NCBI GenBank assembly: GCA_041685145.1
Contig: JAWLGJ010000018.1
Location: 1 to 59,712 of the forward strand
Origin: JAWLGJ01 sp041685145
GTDB lineage: Bacteria > Pseudomonadota > Alphaproteobacteria > Rhodospirillales > Magnetospirillaceae
Direction: 5' to 3'
DNA: 59,712 nucleotides
In this document: positions 1 to 7,927 of the stretch, one piece after another
Position numbering within the stretch: the stretch's first letter is position 1
Layout: every line of letters begins with the position of its first letter
Notes under the pieces: generated by a model
The model's database searches: none
What the model was told of the DNA's origin: nothing
Seen by the model: only the letters and a program-made list of their open reading frames with translations
Position numbers and translations under genes: made by a program

Positions 1-1065
1 TGCAGCAACGACTATCTCGGGATGGGCGAGAACAAGGAGGTGCTGGCCGCCATGCAGAAGGCGCTGCACCAATGCGGCGCCGGCGCCGGCGGCACGCGCA
101 ACATCTCGGGCACCAACCACTATCATGTGATGCTGGAGAACGAGCTTGCCGACTTCAACGGCAAGGAAGCGGCGCTGCTGTTCACCTCGGGCTATGTCGC
201 CAACCTGACCACCCTGTCGACCCTGCTGCAACACATTCCCGGCTGCATCGCGTTTTCGGACGAGTTGAACCACAACTCGATGATCGAGGGCATCCGCACC
301 GGGCGCTGCAAGAAGCACATCTTCCGCCACAACGACGTCGCCCATCTGGAGGAACTGCTGGCCGCCGAGGATCCCGAGGCGCCGAAGCTGGTGATCTTCG
401 AGTCGGTCTATTCGATGGACGGCGACATCGCCCCCATCGGCGACATCGTCGCCGTGGCCGAGAAATACAACGCCATGACATTCCTGGACGAGGTGCACGC
501 CGTGGGCATGTACGGGCGCGAGGGCTCGGGCGTGGCCGAGCGCGACGGCGTCCGCGACCGCGTCACCATCATCCAGGGGACGATGGCCAAGGCCATCGGC
601 GTCATCGGCGGCTACATCGCCGCCTCGGCCAATCTGGTCGATTTCGTGCGCAGCTTCGGCCAGGGCTTCATCTTCTCCAGCGCGCTGCCGCCGTCGGTGG
701 CCGCCGGGGCGCTGGCCAGCATCCGCTATCTGCGCGCCCACCCCGAGATCCGCGACCGGCACCAGGAACGCGCCGCGACGCTGAAGAAGCGGCTGACCCA
801 GGTGGGCATCCCGGTGATGCCCTCGATCAGCCACATCGTGCCGGTGATGGTGGGCGACGCCGGCCTGTGCAAGCAGGCCAGCGACATGCTGCTGCGCCAG
901 CACGACATCTATGTCCAGCCCATCAACTACCCCACCGTGCCGGTGGGCTCCGAGCGCCTGCGCATCACGCCGACGCCCTTGCACACCGACGCGATGATGG
1001 ACCGGCTGGTGGCGGCGCTGATCGACGTCTGGTCGCAACTTGGCATCAAGAAAATCGCCGCCTGA
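1..1065 (+). CDS. hemA: 5-aminolevulinate synthase, 5' truncated
   Basis: This enzyme condenses glycine and succinyl-CoA to 5-aminolevulinate, the first step of tetrapyrrole synthesis in Alphaproteobacteria (Shemin pathway), and is a cytoplasmic PLP enzyme. The reading frame is open from base 1 and begins CSNDYLGMG, a conserved N-terminal motif, so roughly the first 45-50 residues lie outside the window. Visible family motifs are GAGAGGTRNISGTNHYH, the aspartate of FLDEVHAVG and the PLP lysine in GTMAKAIGVIGGYIA. The C-terminus is complete. The next gene starts 113 bases downstream on the same strand. Related alpha-oxoamine synthases (Kbl, BioF) are less likely because the glycine-rich motif is the ALAS form. 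Confidence 0.95.
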   Translation, partial: CSNDYLGMGENKEVLAAMQKALHQCGAGAGGTRNISGTNHYHVMLENELADFNGKEAALLFTSGYVANLTTLSTLLQHIPGCIAFSDELNHNSMIEGIRTGRCKKHIFRHNDVAHLEELLAAEDPEAPKLVIFESVYSMDGDIAPIGDIVAVAEKYNAMTFLDEVHAVGMYGREGSGVAERDGVRDRVTIIQGTMAKAIGVIGGYIAASANLVDFVRSFGQGFIFSSALPPSVAAGALASIRYLRAHPEIRDRHQERAATLKKRLTQVGIPVMPSISHIVPVMVGDAGLCKQASDMLLRQHDIYVQPINYPTVPVGSERLRITPTPLHTDAMMDRLVAALIDVWSQLGIKKIAA

Positions 1066-1178
1066 CCGGCGGCGGGCCGGCGCGCGCGGCGCCATCCTTT
1101 CCGCCTATGGACGCGGACCTTTCGCCCGGTTATCCTGTTGGCTGAAAGTGGCTCGCAACTGGCGGAAGGCAGCGGCCG

Positions 1179-1715
1179 ATGTTCGCCGACAACACCCTGA
1201 CCCCGAAGGAAGCCGTCCGGCTGTGCGCACTGGGCATGGTGGCCGATGCGCCGGCGCCCTACAGCGCCCTGGCCGGCGGCGTGCGCCACTTCATCAGCCG
1301 CGTCGCCGGGCCTTCGCTCGACCTCATGGGCCTGTCGGTGGAACTGCTGAAATACGAGGGGCTGGTGGCGCCGGTCGATGGCGAGGGCATGGAGGATGAT
1401 GCCGTGCTGGCGATCACCGATGCCGGCCGGCGCGAGCTTCACGCCCTGCTCACCGCCCGCATCCGCCCCGGCACCGACCTGACCAAGCTGGTCATCGCGC
1501 TGAAGTTCCGCTTCCTGCACCTGATGGCGGCCGGGGAGCAGCGCGCCCAGGTCGAAATGCTCATGGACGCCGTCGACAGCGAACTCGCCCGCCTGACCGA
1601 CCTGCGCGGCCACCAGCAGGGCAAGCCCGGCAACCTCACCGCTTGGCTGGACCACGAAATCGACGCCCTGGAGGCCCGCCTCGCCTGGCTGGAGGATTTC
1701 AGCCGGGGGGTGTAG
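1179..1715 (+). CDS. PadR-like winged-helix protein
   Basis: A 178-residue protein of uncertain function. The N-terminal half reads as a winged-helix unit with a wing ending in AVLAITDAGRREL, typical of PadR/MarR-like regulators. The C-terminal half is helical and ends in a stretch rich in L, E and A (DHEIDALEARLAWLEDF) like the dimerisation helix of PadR-family C-terminal domains. I infer a transcriptional regulator of the PadR type; the N-terminal recognition helix is too divergent for certainty. The start has GGAAGG upstream at a suitable distance. It ends 5 bases from the convergent SDR gene, so the two probably share an end region. It could be in one transcript with hemA, but the 113-base gap leaves this open. 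Confidence 0.6.
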   Translation: MFADNTLTPKEAVRLCALGMVADAPAPYSALAGGVRHFISRVAGPSLDLMGLSVELLKYEGLVAPVDGEGMEDDAVLAITDAGRRELHALLTARIRPGTDLTKLVIALKFRFLHLMAAGEQRAQVEMLMDAVDSELARLTDLRGHQQGKPGNLTAWLDHEIDALEARLAWLEDFSRGV

Positions 1716-1720
1716 CCCGA

Positions 1721-2464
1721 TCAGTACAAATGCTGCCCGCCGGTCACGAAGACCTCGGTTCCGGTGACATAGCCGAAATCGTCGGTGCACAGGCGAAAGA
1801 CCGTGGCGGCGACGTCCTGGGGCGTGCCCATGCGGTCCAGCGGGATGCGCGGGATCAGGGCCTCGTAGTCCTCGGAAATCATTTCGGTCTGAATTTCCCC
1901 CGGCGCCACGGCATTGACCCGCACGCCAAGCTGGGCCATCTCCACCGCCATCTCCCGCGTCAGCCCCGACAACGCCGCCTTCGACGTCGAATAGGCCGAG
2001 CCGGCGAAGGGATGGACGTAGTGGCCGGCAATGGAGGTGATGTTGACGATGGCGCCCTTGCCGCGCGCCAGCGCCGCCGCGAACCCCCGCGCCAGCCGCA
2101 GCGGCGCGAAGAAATTGAGGTCGAACACCTCGCGCCAGCCGTCGATGGAGCCGTTGAGCACCCCCAGGCGTTCCTTGTAGGGCGTCTTGGGCGAGACGCC
2201 GGCGTTGTTAACCAGGGCGTGCAGGGGCTCCTCGCCCAGAATCTCGTTGCCGCGCTTGATGAAGGCCTCGACGCCGGCGGCGTCGGTGAGGTCGGTGGGG
2301 ATGTGGTGGGTCCAGTTGGGGTCGCGCCGGCAGTGGGCGGGCACGTCGCGGCGCGCGCAGGTGATGACGCGCCAGCCCTCGGCCATGAACCGGCCGGCGA
2401 TGGCGTGGCCGATGCCCTGGCTGGCGCCGGTGATGATGACGGTCCTGTTTTGCGCGGCGGTCAT
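1721..2464 (-). CDS. SDR family NAD(P)-dependent oxidoreductase
   Basis: A classical short-chain dehydrogenase/reductase of about 247 residues. It has the nucleotide-binding TGASQGIG near the N-terminus, NNAG, a catalytic Ser in NITSIAG and the YSTSK catalytic Tyr-Lys pair, followed by the FabG-type VNAVAPGEIQTEM segment. The substrate is not evident. The frame is open back to 2500, but the ATG at 2464 (MTAAQNRTVIITG) is preferred because it places the Rossmann motif at the usual distance and leaves a 67-base divergent promoter space before the SRAP gene. It is convergent with the PadR-like gene. Confidence 0.85.
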   Translation of the reverse strand: MTAAQNRTVIITGASQGIGHAIAGRFMAEGWRVITCARRDVPAHCRRDPNWTHHIPTDLTDAAGVEAFIKRGNEILGEEPLHALVNNAGVSPKTPYKERLGVLNGSIDGWREVFDLNFFAPLRLARGFAAALARGKGAIVNITSIAGHYVHPFAGSAYSTSKAALSGLTREMAVEMAQLGVRVNAVAPGEIQTEMISEDYEALIPRIPLDRMGTPQDVAATVFRLCTDDFGYVTGTEVFVTGGQHLY

Positions 2465-2531
2465 GGCTGCGACTGTACGGCAAGCCGCGCACGCAGACAA
2501 CGCGGCGCGGCGGGCGCAAAGGAAGGGCGCG

Positions 2532-3107
2532 ATGTGCGGGCGCTATGAACTGAACATGAGCCCGGCGGAAATCGCCGCCGCCTTCGGGCTGCGGGCGCCG
2601 CCGGAGCGCGGCCGCCTGCCCGAGGTCCGCCCCACCGACCCGGCGCCGGTGGTTCTGGCCGACGGCACGGCGCGGACGCTGCGCTGGGGCCTGCGGGTGA
2701 CGTGGAGCAAGCGGCCGCTCATCAACGCCCGTGTCGAGTCCCTGGCCGAGAAGCCCGCCTTCCGCCGCCTGCTGGCCGGGCGCTGCCTAGTTCCGGCGAC
2801 GGCCTGGTTCGAGTGGCGGAGCGCCGAGGGGCGCAAGCTCAAGAACCGCATCGCCCCGGCGCGCAACGCCCCCTTCGCCCTGGCCGGTTTGCAGGACGGT
2901 GAGCGCTTCGTCGTCGTCACCCGCCCCGCCCTGGCGGCGCTGGCGGCCATCCATGACCGAATGCCGGCGGTGTTGGCGCCCGAGGCCTGGAAGACCTGGC
3001 TGGAGGCGGCGCCGGAGACGCTCGAAAGCCTGCTCTGCGCCGATCCCGGCCCCGTGCGGGCCGTCGAGGCCGGCGGGCGACCCCAACAGCCGAGCCTGTT
3101 CGGGTAG
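2532..3107 (+). CDS. SRAP domain protein (YedK/HMCES family)
   Basis: A 191-residue SOS response-associated peptidase-type protein that senses abasic sites in single-stranded DNA by forming a covalent thiazolidine link with its N-terminal cysteine. The start is fixed by MCGRYELN, since Cys2 must become residue 1 after Met removal. The other active-site residues are present: Asn65 in LINARVES, Glu94 in WFEWR and His141 in IHDRMP. RWGL at 51-54 is also a family hallmark. It is divergent from the SDR gene and convergent with soeC, with 16 bases between stop codons. No LexA box is obvious upstream. Confidence 0.93.
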   Translation: MCGRYELNMSPAEIAAAFGLRAPPERGRLPEVRPTDPAPVVLADGTARTLRWGLRVTWSKRPLINARVESLAEKPAFRRLLAGRCLVPATAWFEWRSAEGRKLKNRIAPARNAPFALAGLQDGERFVVVTRPALAALAAIHDRMPAVLAPEAWKTWLEAAPETLESLLCADPGPVRAVEAGGRPQQPSLFG

Positions 3108-3123
3108 CGGCGGGCGGCGCCGC

Positions 3124-4101
3124 CTACGCCGCGCGCTGGTAATAGAGGTTCTGGACGTGGTTGCCCTGGGCGAAGAACAGCCAGCGTTCGCCCAGCAGGC
3201 CCAGATACTGCACCGCGAAGGCGGCGTAGAGGGCGGCGTCGGGCCCCTGCCAGCCCAGGGCCAGCAGCGCCGCCGGCGCCGCGAAACCCGCCGCCAGCAC
3301 CGCCGGCACCAGACGCCGGCGCAGCCCCGGACTGCCGGGGCTGGAAAATTCCTCGGTGTTGAACGAGCCGCCGATGAAGCCCTGGGTCACCTGGCGGATG
3401 GCGCCGTGGTGGACGCCGATCGCCGAGCGCAGCGTCGACGGCGCGCCCAGCCGCGCGTGGCGCCGGAAGGTGTAGGCCCGCCCCGCCAGCGCCACCAGCG
3501 TCAGCACCAGTGCCGAGGCGACGAAGAAGCCGCGCAGGGCGCTGCCGGTGACGGCCGCATAGGCCGCCGCCAGGGTGAAGCCGGAGGCCAGTCCCATGAG
3601 GGTGAAATTGACCACCGTCCAGACGCCGGCCCATTCACGGATGAACTTGATGCAGGCATAGATCATGCCGGTGCACACGAACAGCAGCACCGTCGCCCCG
3701 GCCCCCACGAACCCCGCCGCCAACGGAAGATCAAGGCTCTTGCCGTTGCTGAAGGTCACCAGCACCGTGCGCGGGTCCACCAAGTGCAGCAGGCCGTAGA
3801 CCAGCACCAGTCCCATGACCGCCGGCAGCAGGATCACCTCGCGCGACAGCCAGGAGGTGCGCCAGCGCGCGATCGCCCGCCAGCCGCGCATCGGCCGCGC
3901 CAGATGGAAGAACGACGCCAGCAGCCCCAGCGCCAGGAAGGCCAGGGCCAGCGCGGCGCCGCCGGCGTAGAAGGCGCCGCTCTCGCGCACCGCCTCGGCG
4001 CCGATCACCCAGTAGAACTGCCCCGTCACCAGGGCCAGGAACAGCCCCTGCCCGGCGCCGATGAGGGTGGTGAGGAAGAGCACGGAAAAGGCGGGTTTCA
4101 T
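3124..4101 (-). CDS. soeC: Membrane anchor subunit, DmsC/SoeC type
   Basis: A polytopic inner-membrane protein of 325 residues with about eight or nine hydrophobic segments, opening with the DmsC-family signature LTTLIGAGQGLFLALV and containing HLARPMRGWRAI. In this family the subunit anchors the molybdenum and Fe-S subunits and exchanges electrons with the quinone pool. It is the third gene of the A-B-C operon; 13 bases separate it from the Fe-S subunit gene, and GGAG lies just upstream of its ATG. The SoeC assignment follows the catalytic subunit; alone it could equally be called DmsC. Confidence 0.8.
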   Translation of the reverse strand: MKPAFSVLFLTTLIGAGQGLFLALVTGQFYWVIGAEAVRESGAFYAGGAALALAFLALGLLASFFHLARPMRGWRAIARWRTSWLSREVILLPAVMGLVLVYGLLHLVDPRTVLVTFSNGKSLDLPLAAGFVGAGATVLLFVCTGMIYACIKFIREWAGVWTVVNFTLMGLASGFTLAAAYAAVTGSALRGFFVASALVLTLVALAGRAYTFRRHARLGAPSTLRSAIGVHHGAIRQVTQGFIGGSFNTEEFSSPGSPGLRRRLVPAVLAAGFAAPAALLALGWQGPDAALYAAFAVQYLGLLGERWLFFAQGNHVQNLYYQRAA

Positions 4102-4114
4102 GGCGACGGCGCTC

Positions 4115-4852
4115 CTACCATGTCGTCACGTCGTCGAGGGACGGGTCGGAGAGATCGGGGCGCGGCAGCTCGCCCTCCTTCTTCAGCGGGTTGTCGGCGC
4201 GCACCAGCTCGTCGGGGTGGATGTGCATCCGGGTGCGCCGGCGCGGCAGGTAATGGTTGGCCGGCCGGGTGCCCCATTCCGGCATCAGTTGATAGCCGCC
4301 ATGCTCTCGGATGGCGACCGAGACCTCGGAATCGGGATCCTTGATGTCGCCGAACAGCCGCGCCCCCGGCGGGCAGGCCAGCACGCAGGCGGGCTTGCGC
4401 CGCTCCTCGGGCAGGCTCTGATCATAGATGCGGTCGACGCACAGGGTGCATTTCTTCATCACCCCCTGGTGGGGGTCGAACTCGCGCGCCCCGTAGGGAC
4501 ACGCCCACGAGCAGTATTTGCAGCCGATGCACTTGTCGTAGTCGACCAGCACGATGCCGTCCTCGGCGCGCTTGTAGCTGGCGCCGGTGGGGCACACCGG
4601 CACGCAGGGCGGTTCCTCGCAGTGCAGGCAGGACTTGGGGAAATGCACCGTCTCGGTGTCGGGATAGGTGCCGACCTCGTAGGTCTGGACGCGGTTGAAG
4701 AACACGCCCTTGGGATCGGCGCCATAGGGGTTGAAGTCGGCCAGCGGCCCGGCCTCGCCGGAGGTGTTCCACTCCTTGCACGAGGTCACGCAGGCATGGC
4801 AGCCGACGCAGACATTGAGGTCGATGACCAGGGCAAGCTGCTTGTCGGCCAT
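4115..4852 (-). CDS. soeB: Four-cluster ferredoxin-type subunit (SoeB/DmsB type)
   Basis: A 245-residue iron-sulfur electron-transfer subunit. Four cysteine groups for [4Fe-4S] clusters are visible: CVGCHACVTSC (residues 15-25), CLHCEEPPCVPVCP, CIGCKYCSWACPYG and CTLCVDR...CVLACPPGA. There is no signal peptide, so it should act on the cytoplasmic face. Its ATG shares one base with the stop codon of the catalytic gene (TGATG), implying translational coupling. It would carry electrons from the molybdenum subunit to the membrane anchor. Confidence 0.9.
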   Translation of the reverse strand: MADKQLALVIDLNVCVGCHACVTSCKEWNTSGEAGPLADFNPYGADPKGVFFNRVQTYEVGTYPDTETVHFPKSCLHCEEPPCVPVCPTGASYKRAEDGIVLVDYDKCIGCKYCSWACPYGAREFDPHQGVMKKCTLCVDRIYDQSLPEERRKPACVLACPPGARLFGDIKDPDSEVSVAIREHGGYQLMPEWGTRPANHYLPRRRTRMHIHPDELVRADNPLKKEGELPRPDLSDPSLDDVTTW

Positions 4853-7743
4853 CACCGCCCCCGCCCGCCGGCGAAATAGGCGCGCACCCGCGCGCCGAAG
4901 CGGCGCACCCCCGGCGGCGGCGGCACGGGCGCGAAGCGGGGGGCGGTTTCCCGCGGCTCGTCGTCCGCCGCCTTCACCACCCGCACGCGCACGTCGTACC
5001 AGGCCGCCTGGCCGGTCACCGGATCGGAGTTGGAGACCCGGCCGCCGTCCAGGAGGCGCGGCAGTTCCTCGGCGATGAGGTGGTTGAGCAGGAAGCCGTT
5101 GCTGGACTCGTTGGCCTCCGGCGCCAGCCCCCAGGCGCCCGACGCCTTGCCGATGGCGTTCCAGGTCCACACCGTCCCCGGCTCCACCGCCTCGGAGAAG
5201 CGGGCCATGCAGCGCACCCGCCCCCAGGGGCTTTCCACCCACACCCAGTCGCCGTCGCCGAAGCCGCCGGCCGCCCCCACCGAGGGATGCACGAACAGAT
5301 AGTTGTGGGCGTGAATTTGGCGCAGCCAGGCGTTCTGCGAATCCCAGGAATGGTACATGGCCATCGGCCGCTGGGTGATGGCGTGCAGCGGATAGCGCCC
5401 CGAGTCCATCGCCTGCCACTCCAGCGGCGGGTAATAGAAGGGCAGCGGATCGAAGAAGGTCTCGACCCGACGACGCAGCGCCTCGGGCGGCTGCTTGCCC
5501 TTGCGCCGCCCCTGCGCCGCCAGGCGGAACTTCTGCAGCACCTCGGAGTAGAGGTGGATCTGTATGGGCTCGGCGTAGCGCACCAGGCGATGGTGCCGCG
5601 CCCATTGCAGATAGCCCTGGTTCCAGTTGCGCATGTATTGGTAGGAGCGCGGCAGTTCGTAATGGAAGTGGTTGTTGTTGCGGGCATACATCTCCCACTG
5701 GCGGGGATTGGGCTCGCCCTTCATGAACTTCTCGCCCCCCGCGCCGCGCCACCCGGCCAGGAAGCCGATGCCCGAGCCGGGCTCGGTTTCGTAATTGACG
5801 ATGAAGTCGGGATAGTCGCGGTACTTGCGCCCGCCGTCGGCGGCCACGAAGCCCGGCAGCTTCAGCCGCGAGGCCAGCTCGATCAGCACCTCCTGGAACG
5901 GCTTGCATTCCCCGGTCGGCGGCACCACCGGCACCCGCACCGCGTCCACCGGACCGTCGAATTCCGAGATGGGCCGGTCCAGCATCGACATGACGTCATG
6001 GCGTTCCAGATAGGTGGTGTCGGGCAGCACCAGATCGGCGAAGGCGACAGTTTCGGAGTGGAAGGCGTCGGCGACGACCAGGAAGGGAATCTTGTATTCG
6101 CCGTCCTCGTCCCGGTCGGTGAGCATCTTGCGCACCTCGACCGTGTTCATGGTGGAGTTCCAGGCCATGTTGGCCATGAACAGCATCAACGTGTCGATCG
6201 GGTAGGGATCGCCGCGCCAGGCATTGGTGATGGCGTTGTGCATCAGCCCGTGCACCGACAGCGGGTATTCCCACGAGAACCCCTTGTCCAGGCGCACCGG
6301 CGCGCCGGCGTCGTCGACGAACAGATCGTCCGGGTCGGCCGGCCAGCCCAGCAGCATCCCCGCCAACGGCTCGCCGGGACGCACCCCTTCGGGGCCCTTG
6401 GGCGGCTTGGCGCAGGGCGGGATGGGGCGCGGGAAGGGGGCGCGGTGGCGGAAGCCGCCGGGGCGGTCGATGGTCCCCAGCAGGGTCATCAGGATGCCCA
6501 GGGCGCGGATGGCATGGAAGCCGTTGGAGTGCGCCGCCAGCCCGCGCATGGCGTGGAAGGCGACGGGATTGCCGCGCACGCTCTCGTGATCCCTGCCCCA
6601 GCAGTCGGTCCAGGCGATGGGCAGTTCGATGTGCTGGTCGCGGGCCGTCACCCCCATCTCGTGCGCCAGACGGCGGATGGTGGCGGCGGGGATGCCGGTG
6701 ATGCCCTCGGCCCATTCCGGGGTGTAGTCCTTGACCCGCTCCTTCAGCAGCTGGAAGGCGGGCTTGACCGCGGTGCCGTCCGCCAGGGCATAGGCGCCCA
6801 TCAGCCGCGGCTCGGCGTCCTGGGCCCGGGCGGGCACGGCGCGGTCGGCGCGGCGGTCCCACCACAGCTTGTTCTGGGGCTCGAAACACCCCTCCTCCAC
6901 CGGCGCGTCGGTGCGCACGAACAGGCCCTCGGAGTCGCCGCCCTCGGCCACGTTCACCAGATCGGGGGCGTTGGTGTAGTCGATGAGGAAATCGCGGTCG
7001 AACAGGCCCAGTTCGACGATCTCGTGGATCAGCGCCAGCAGCAGGGCGCCGTCGGTGCCGGGGCGGATGGGCACCCATTCGTCGGCGATGGCGGCGTAGC
7101 CGGTGCGCACCGGGTTGATGGCGATGAAGCGCCCCCCCTGGCGCTTGAACGCCCCCAGCGCCATCTTCATGGGGTTGGAATGGTGGTCCTCGGCGGTGCC
7201 GATCATCACGAACAGCCGCGCCCGCTCCAGGTCGGGGCCGCCGAACTCCCAGAACGAGCCGCCGATGGTGTAGATCAGCCCCGCAGCCATGTTCACCGAA
7301 CAGAAGCCGCCGTGGGCTGCGTAGTTGGGGGTGCCGAACTGCTTGGCGAAAAGGCCGGTCAGGGCCTGCATCTGATCGCGCCCGGTGAACAGGGCGAAGC
7401 GGCGCGGGTCGGTTTGGCGGATGCGGGCCAGCCGCTCCTCCAGGATGGCAAAGGCCTCGTCCCAGCCGATCGCCTCGAATTCCCCGGCGCCGCGCTCGGC
7501 GCCCTCCTTGCGCTTCAGGGGCCGGGTCAGCCGCGCCGGCGAATACTGCTTCATGATCCCCGACGCACCCTTGGCGCAGATCACCCCCTTGTTGAGGGGA
7601 TGCTCGGGATTGCCCTCGATATAGCGCACCTCGCCGTCGCGCAGATGCACGCGAATGCCGCACCGGCACGCGCACATATAGCAGGTCGTGGTCTTGACCT
7701 CGGTTCGGCCCCCGCCGTCGGCGGCGGCAGCGTCGCCCGTCAT
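4852..7743 (-). CDS. soeA: Molybdopterin oxidoreductase, probable sulfite dehydrogenase catalytic subunit
   Basis: A 963-residue bis-MGD molybdoenzyme of the DMSO reductase superfamily. The N-terminal cluster motif is Cys21-x2-Cys24-x3-Cys28-x27-Cys56, starting TTCYMCACRCGIRVH, a form I associate with SoeA, the sulfite-oxidising enzyme of Allochromatium and relatives. No twin-arginine signal precedes it, consistent with the cytoplasmic SoeABC complex and unlike exported DmsA, PhsA or PsrA. The ATG at 7743 is chosen because GGGGAGG lies 5 bases upstream, although the frame is open to 7773. The order A-B-C with overlapping or close junctions shows one operon. The substrate is inferred from motif and architecture; polysulfide, tetrathionate or another S-oxide remain possible. 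Confidence 0.72.
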   Translation of the reverse strand: MTGDAAAADGGGRTEVKTTTCYMCACRCGIRVHLRDGEVRYIEGNPEHPLNKGVICAKGASGIMKQYSPARLTRPLKRKEGAERGAGEFEAIGWDEAFAILEERLARIRQTDPRRFALFTGRDQMQALTGLFAKQFGTPNYAAHGGFCSVNMAAGLIYTIGGSFWEFGGPDLERARLFVMIGTAEDHHSNPMKMALGAFKRQGGRFIAINPVRTGYAAIADEWVPIRPGTDGALLLALIHEIVELGLFDRDFLIDYTNAPDLVNVAEGGDSEGLFVRTDAPVEEGCFEPQNKLWWDRRADRAVPARAQDAEPRLMGAYALADGTAVKPAFQLLKERVKDYTPEWAEGITGIPAATIRRLAHEMGVTARDQHIELPIAWTDCWGRDHESVRGNPVAFHAMRGLAAHSNGFHAIRALGILMTLLGTIDRPGGFRHRAPFPRPIPPCAKPPKGPEGVRPGEPLAGMLLGWPADPDDLFVDDAGAPVRLDKGFSWEYPLSVHGLMHNAITNAWRGDPYPIDTLMLFMANMAWNSTMNTVEVRKMLTDRDEDGEYKIPFLVVADAFHSETVAFADLVLPDTTYLERHDVMSMLDRPISEFDGPVDAVRVPVVPPTGECKPFQEVLIELASRLKLPGFVAADGGRKYRDYPDFIVNYETEPGSGIGFLAGWRGAGGEKFMKGEPNPRQWEMYARNNNHFHYELPRSYQYMRNWNQGYLQWARHHRLVRYAEPIQIHLYSEVLQKFRLAAQGRRKGKQPPEALRRRVETFFDPLPFYYPPLEWQAMDSGRYPLHAITQRPMAMYHSWDSQNAWLRQIHAHNYLFVHPSVGAAGGFGDGDWVWVESPWGRVRCMARFSEAVEPGTVWTWNAIGKASGAWGLAPEANESSNGFLLNHLIAEELPRLLDGGRVSNSDPVTGQAAWYDVRVRVVKAADDEPRETAPRFAPVPPPPGVRRFGARVRAYFAGGRGR

Positions 7744-7927
7744 ACAGCCTCCCCAGTCGGCCCGGCCCCACACGGGGCGGAACCGCCATTCAATTACATT
7801 CTGCTTATATTAGTCAAACCTAACCCGTACCGGCACCTTCGGCGGGGGCGATTTCGCTTGCGAGGGCCGGGCGGGACTGGAACCATACCCCGTAAACGCG
7901 AAGTTGAAGATCGGTGGGAGGATCAGC
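7744..7927. promoter_or_regulatory. Divergent promoter region between soeA and the EF-G-like gene
   Basis: A 184-base intergenic region with an AT-rich island (about 7790-7822) that stands out from the GC-rich surroundings. On the minus strand TTGACT (7817 to 7812) is a good -35 element for soeABC; the matching -10 is only approximate (ATTGAA about 17 bases on). On the plus side no clear promoter was found, but GGGAGG precedes the EF-G-like ATG. No operator could be assigned. Confidence 0.45.

Noticed and set aside
3124..7743. Naming the operon dmsABC
   Set aside because: The catalytic subunit lacks a Tat signal and has the C-x2-C-x3-C-x27-C form CYMCACRCGI that I associate with SoeA; DMSO reductase is kept only as an alternative.
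7880..7910. An EcfG-type stress promoter (GGAAC) before the EF-G-like gene
   Set aside because: The next GTT lies 19 bases after GGAAC, outside the 16-17 base spacing, so the match is likely chance.
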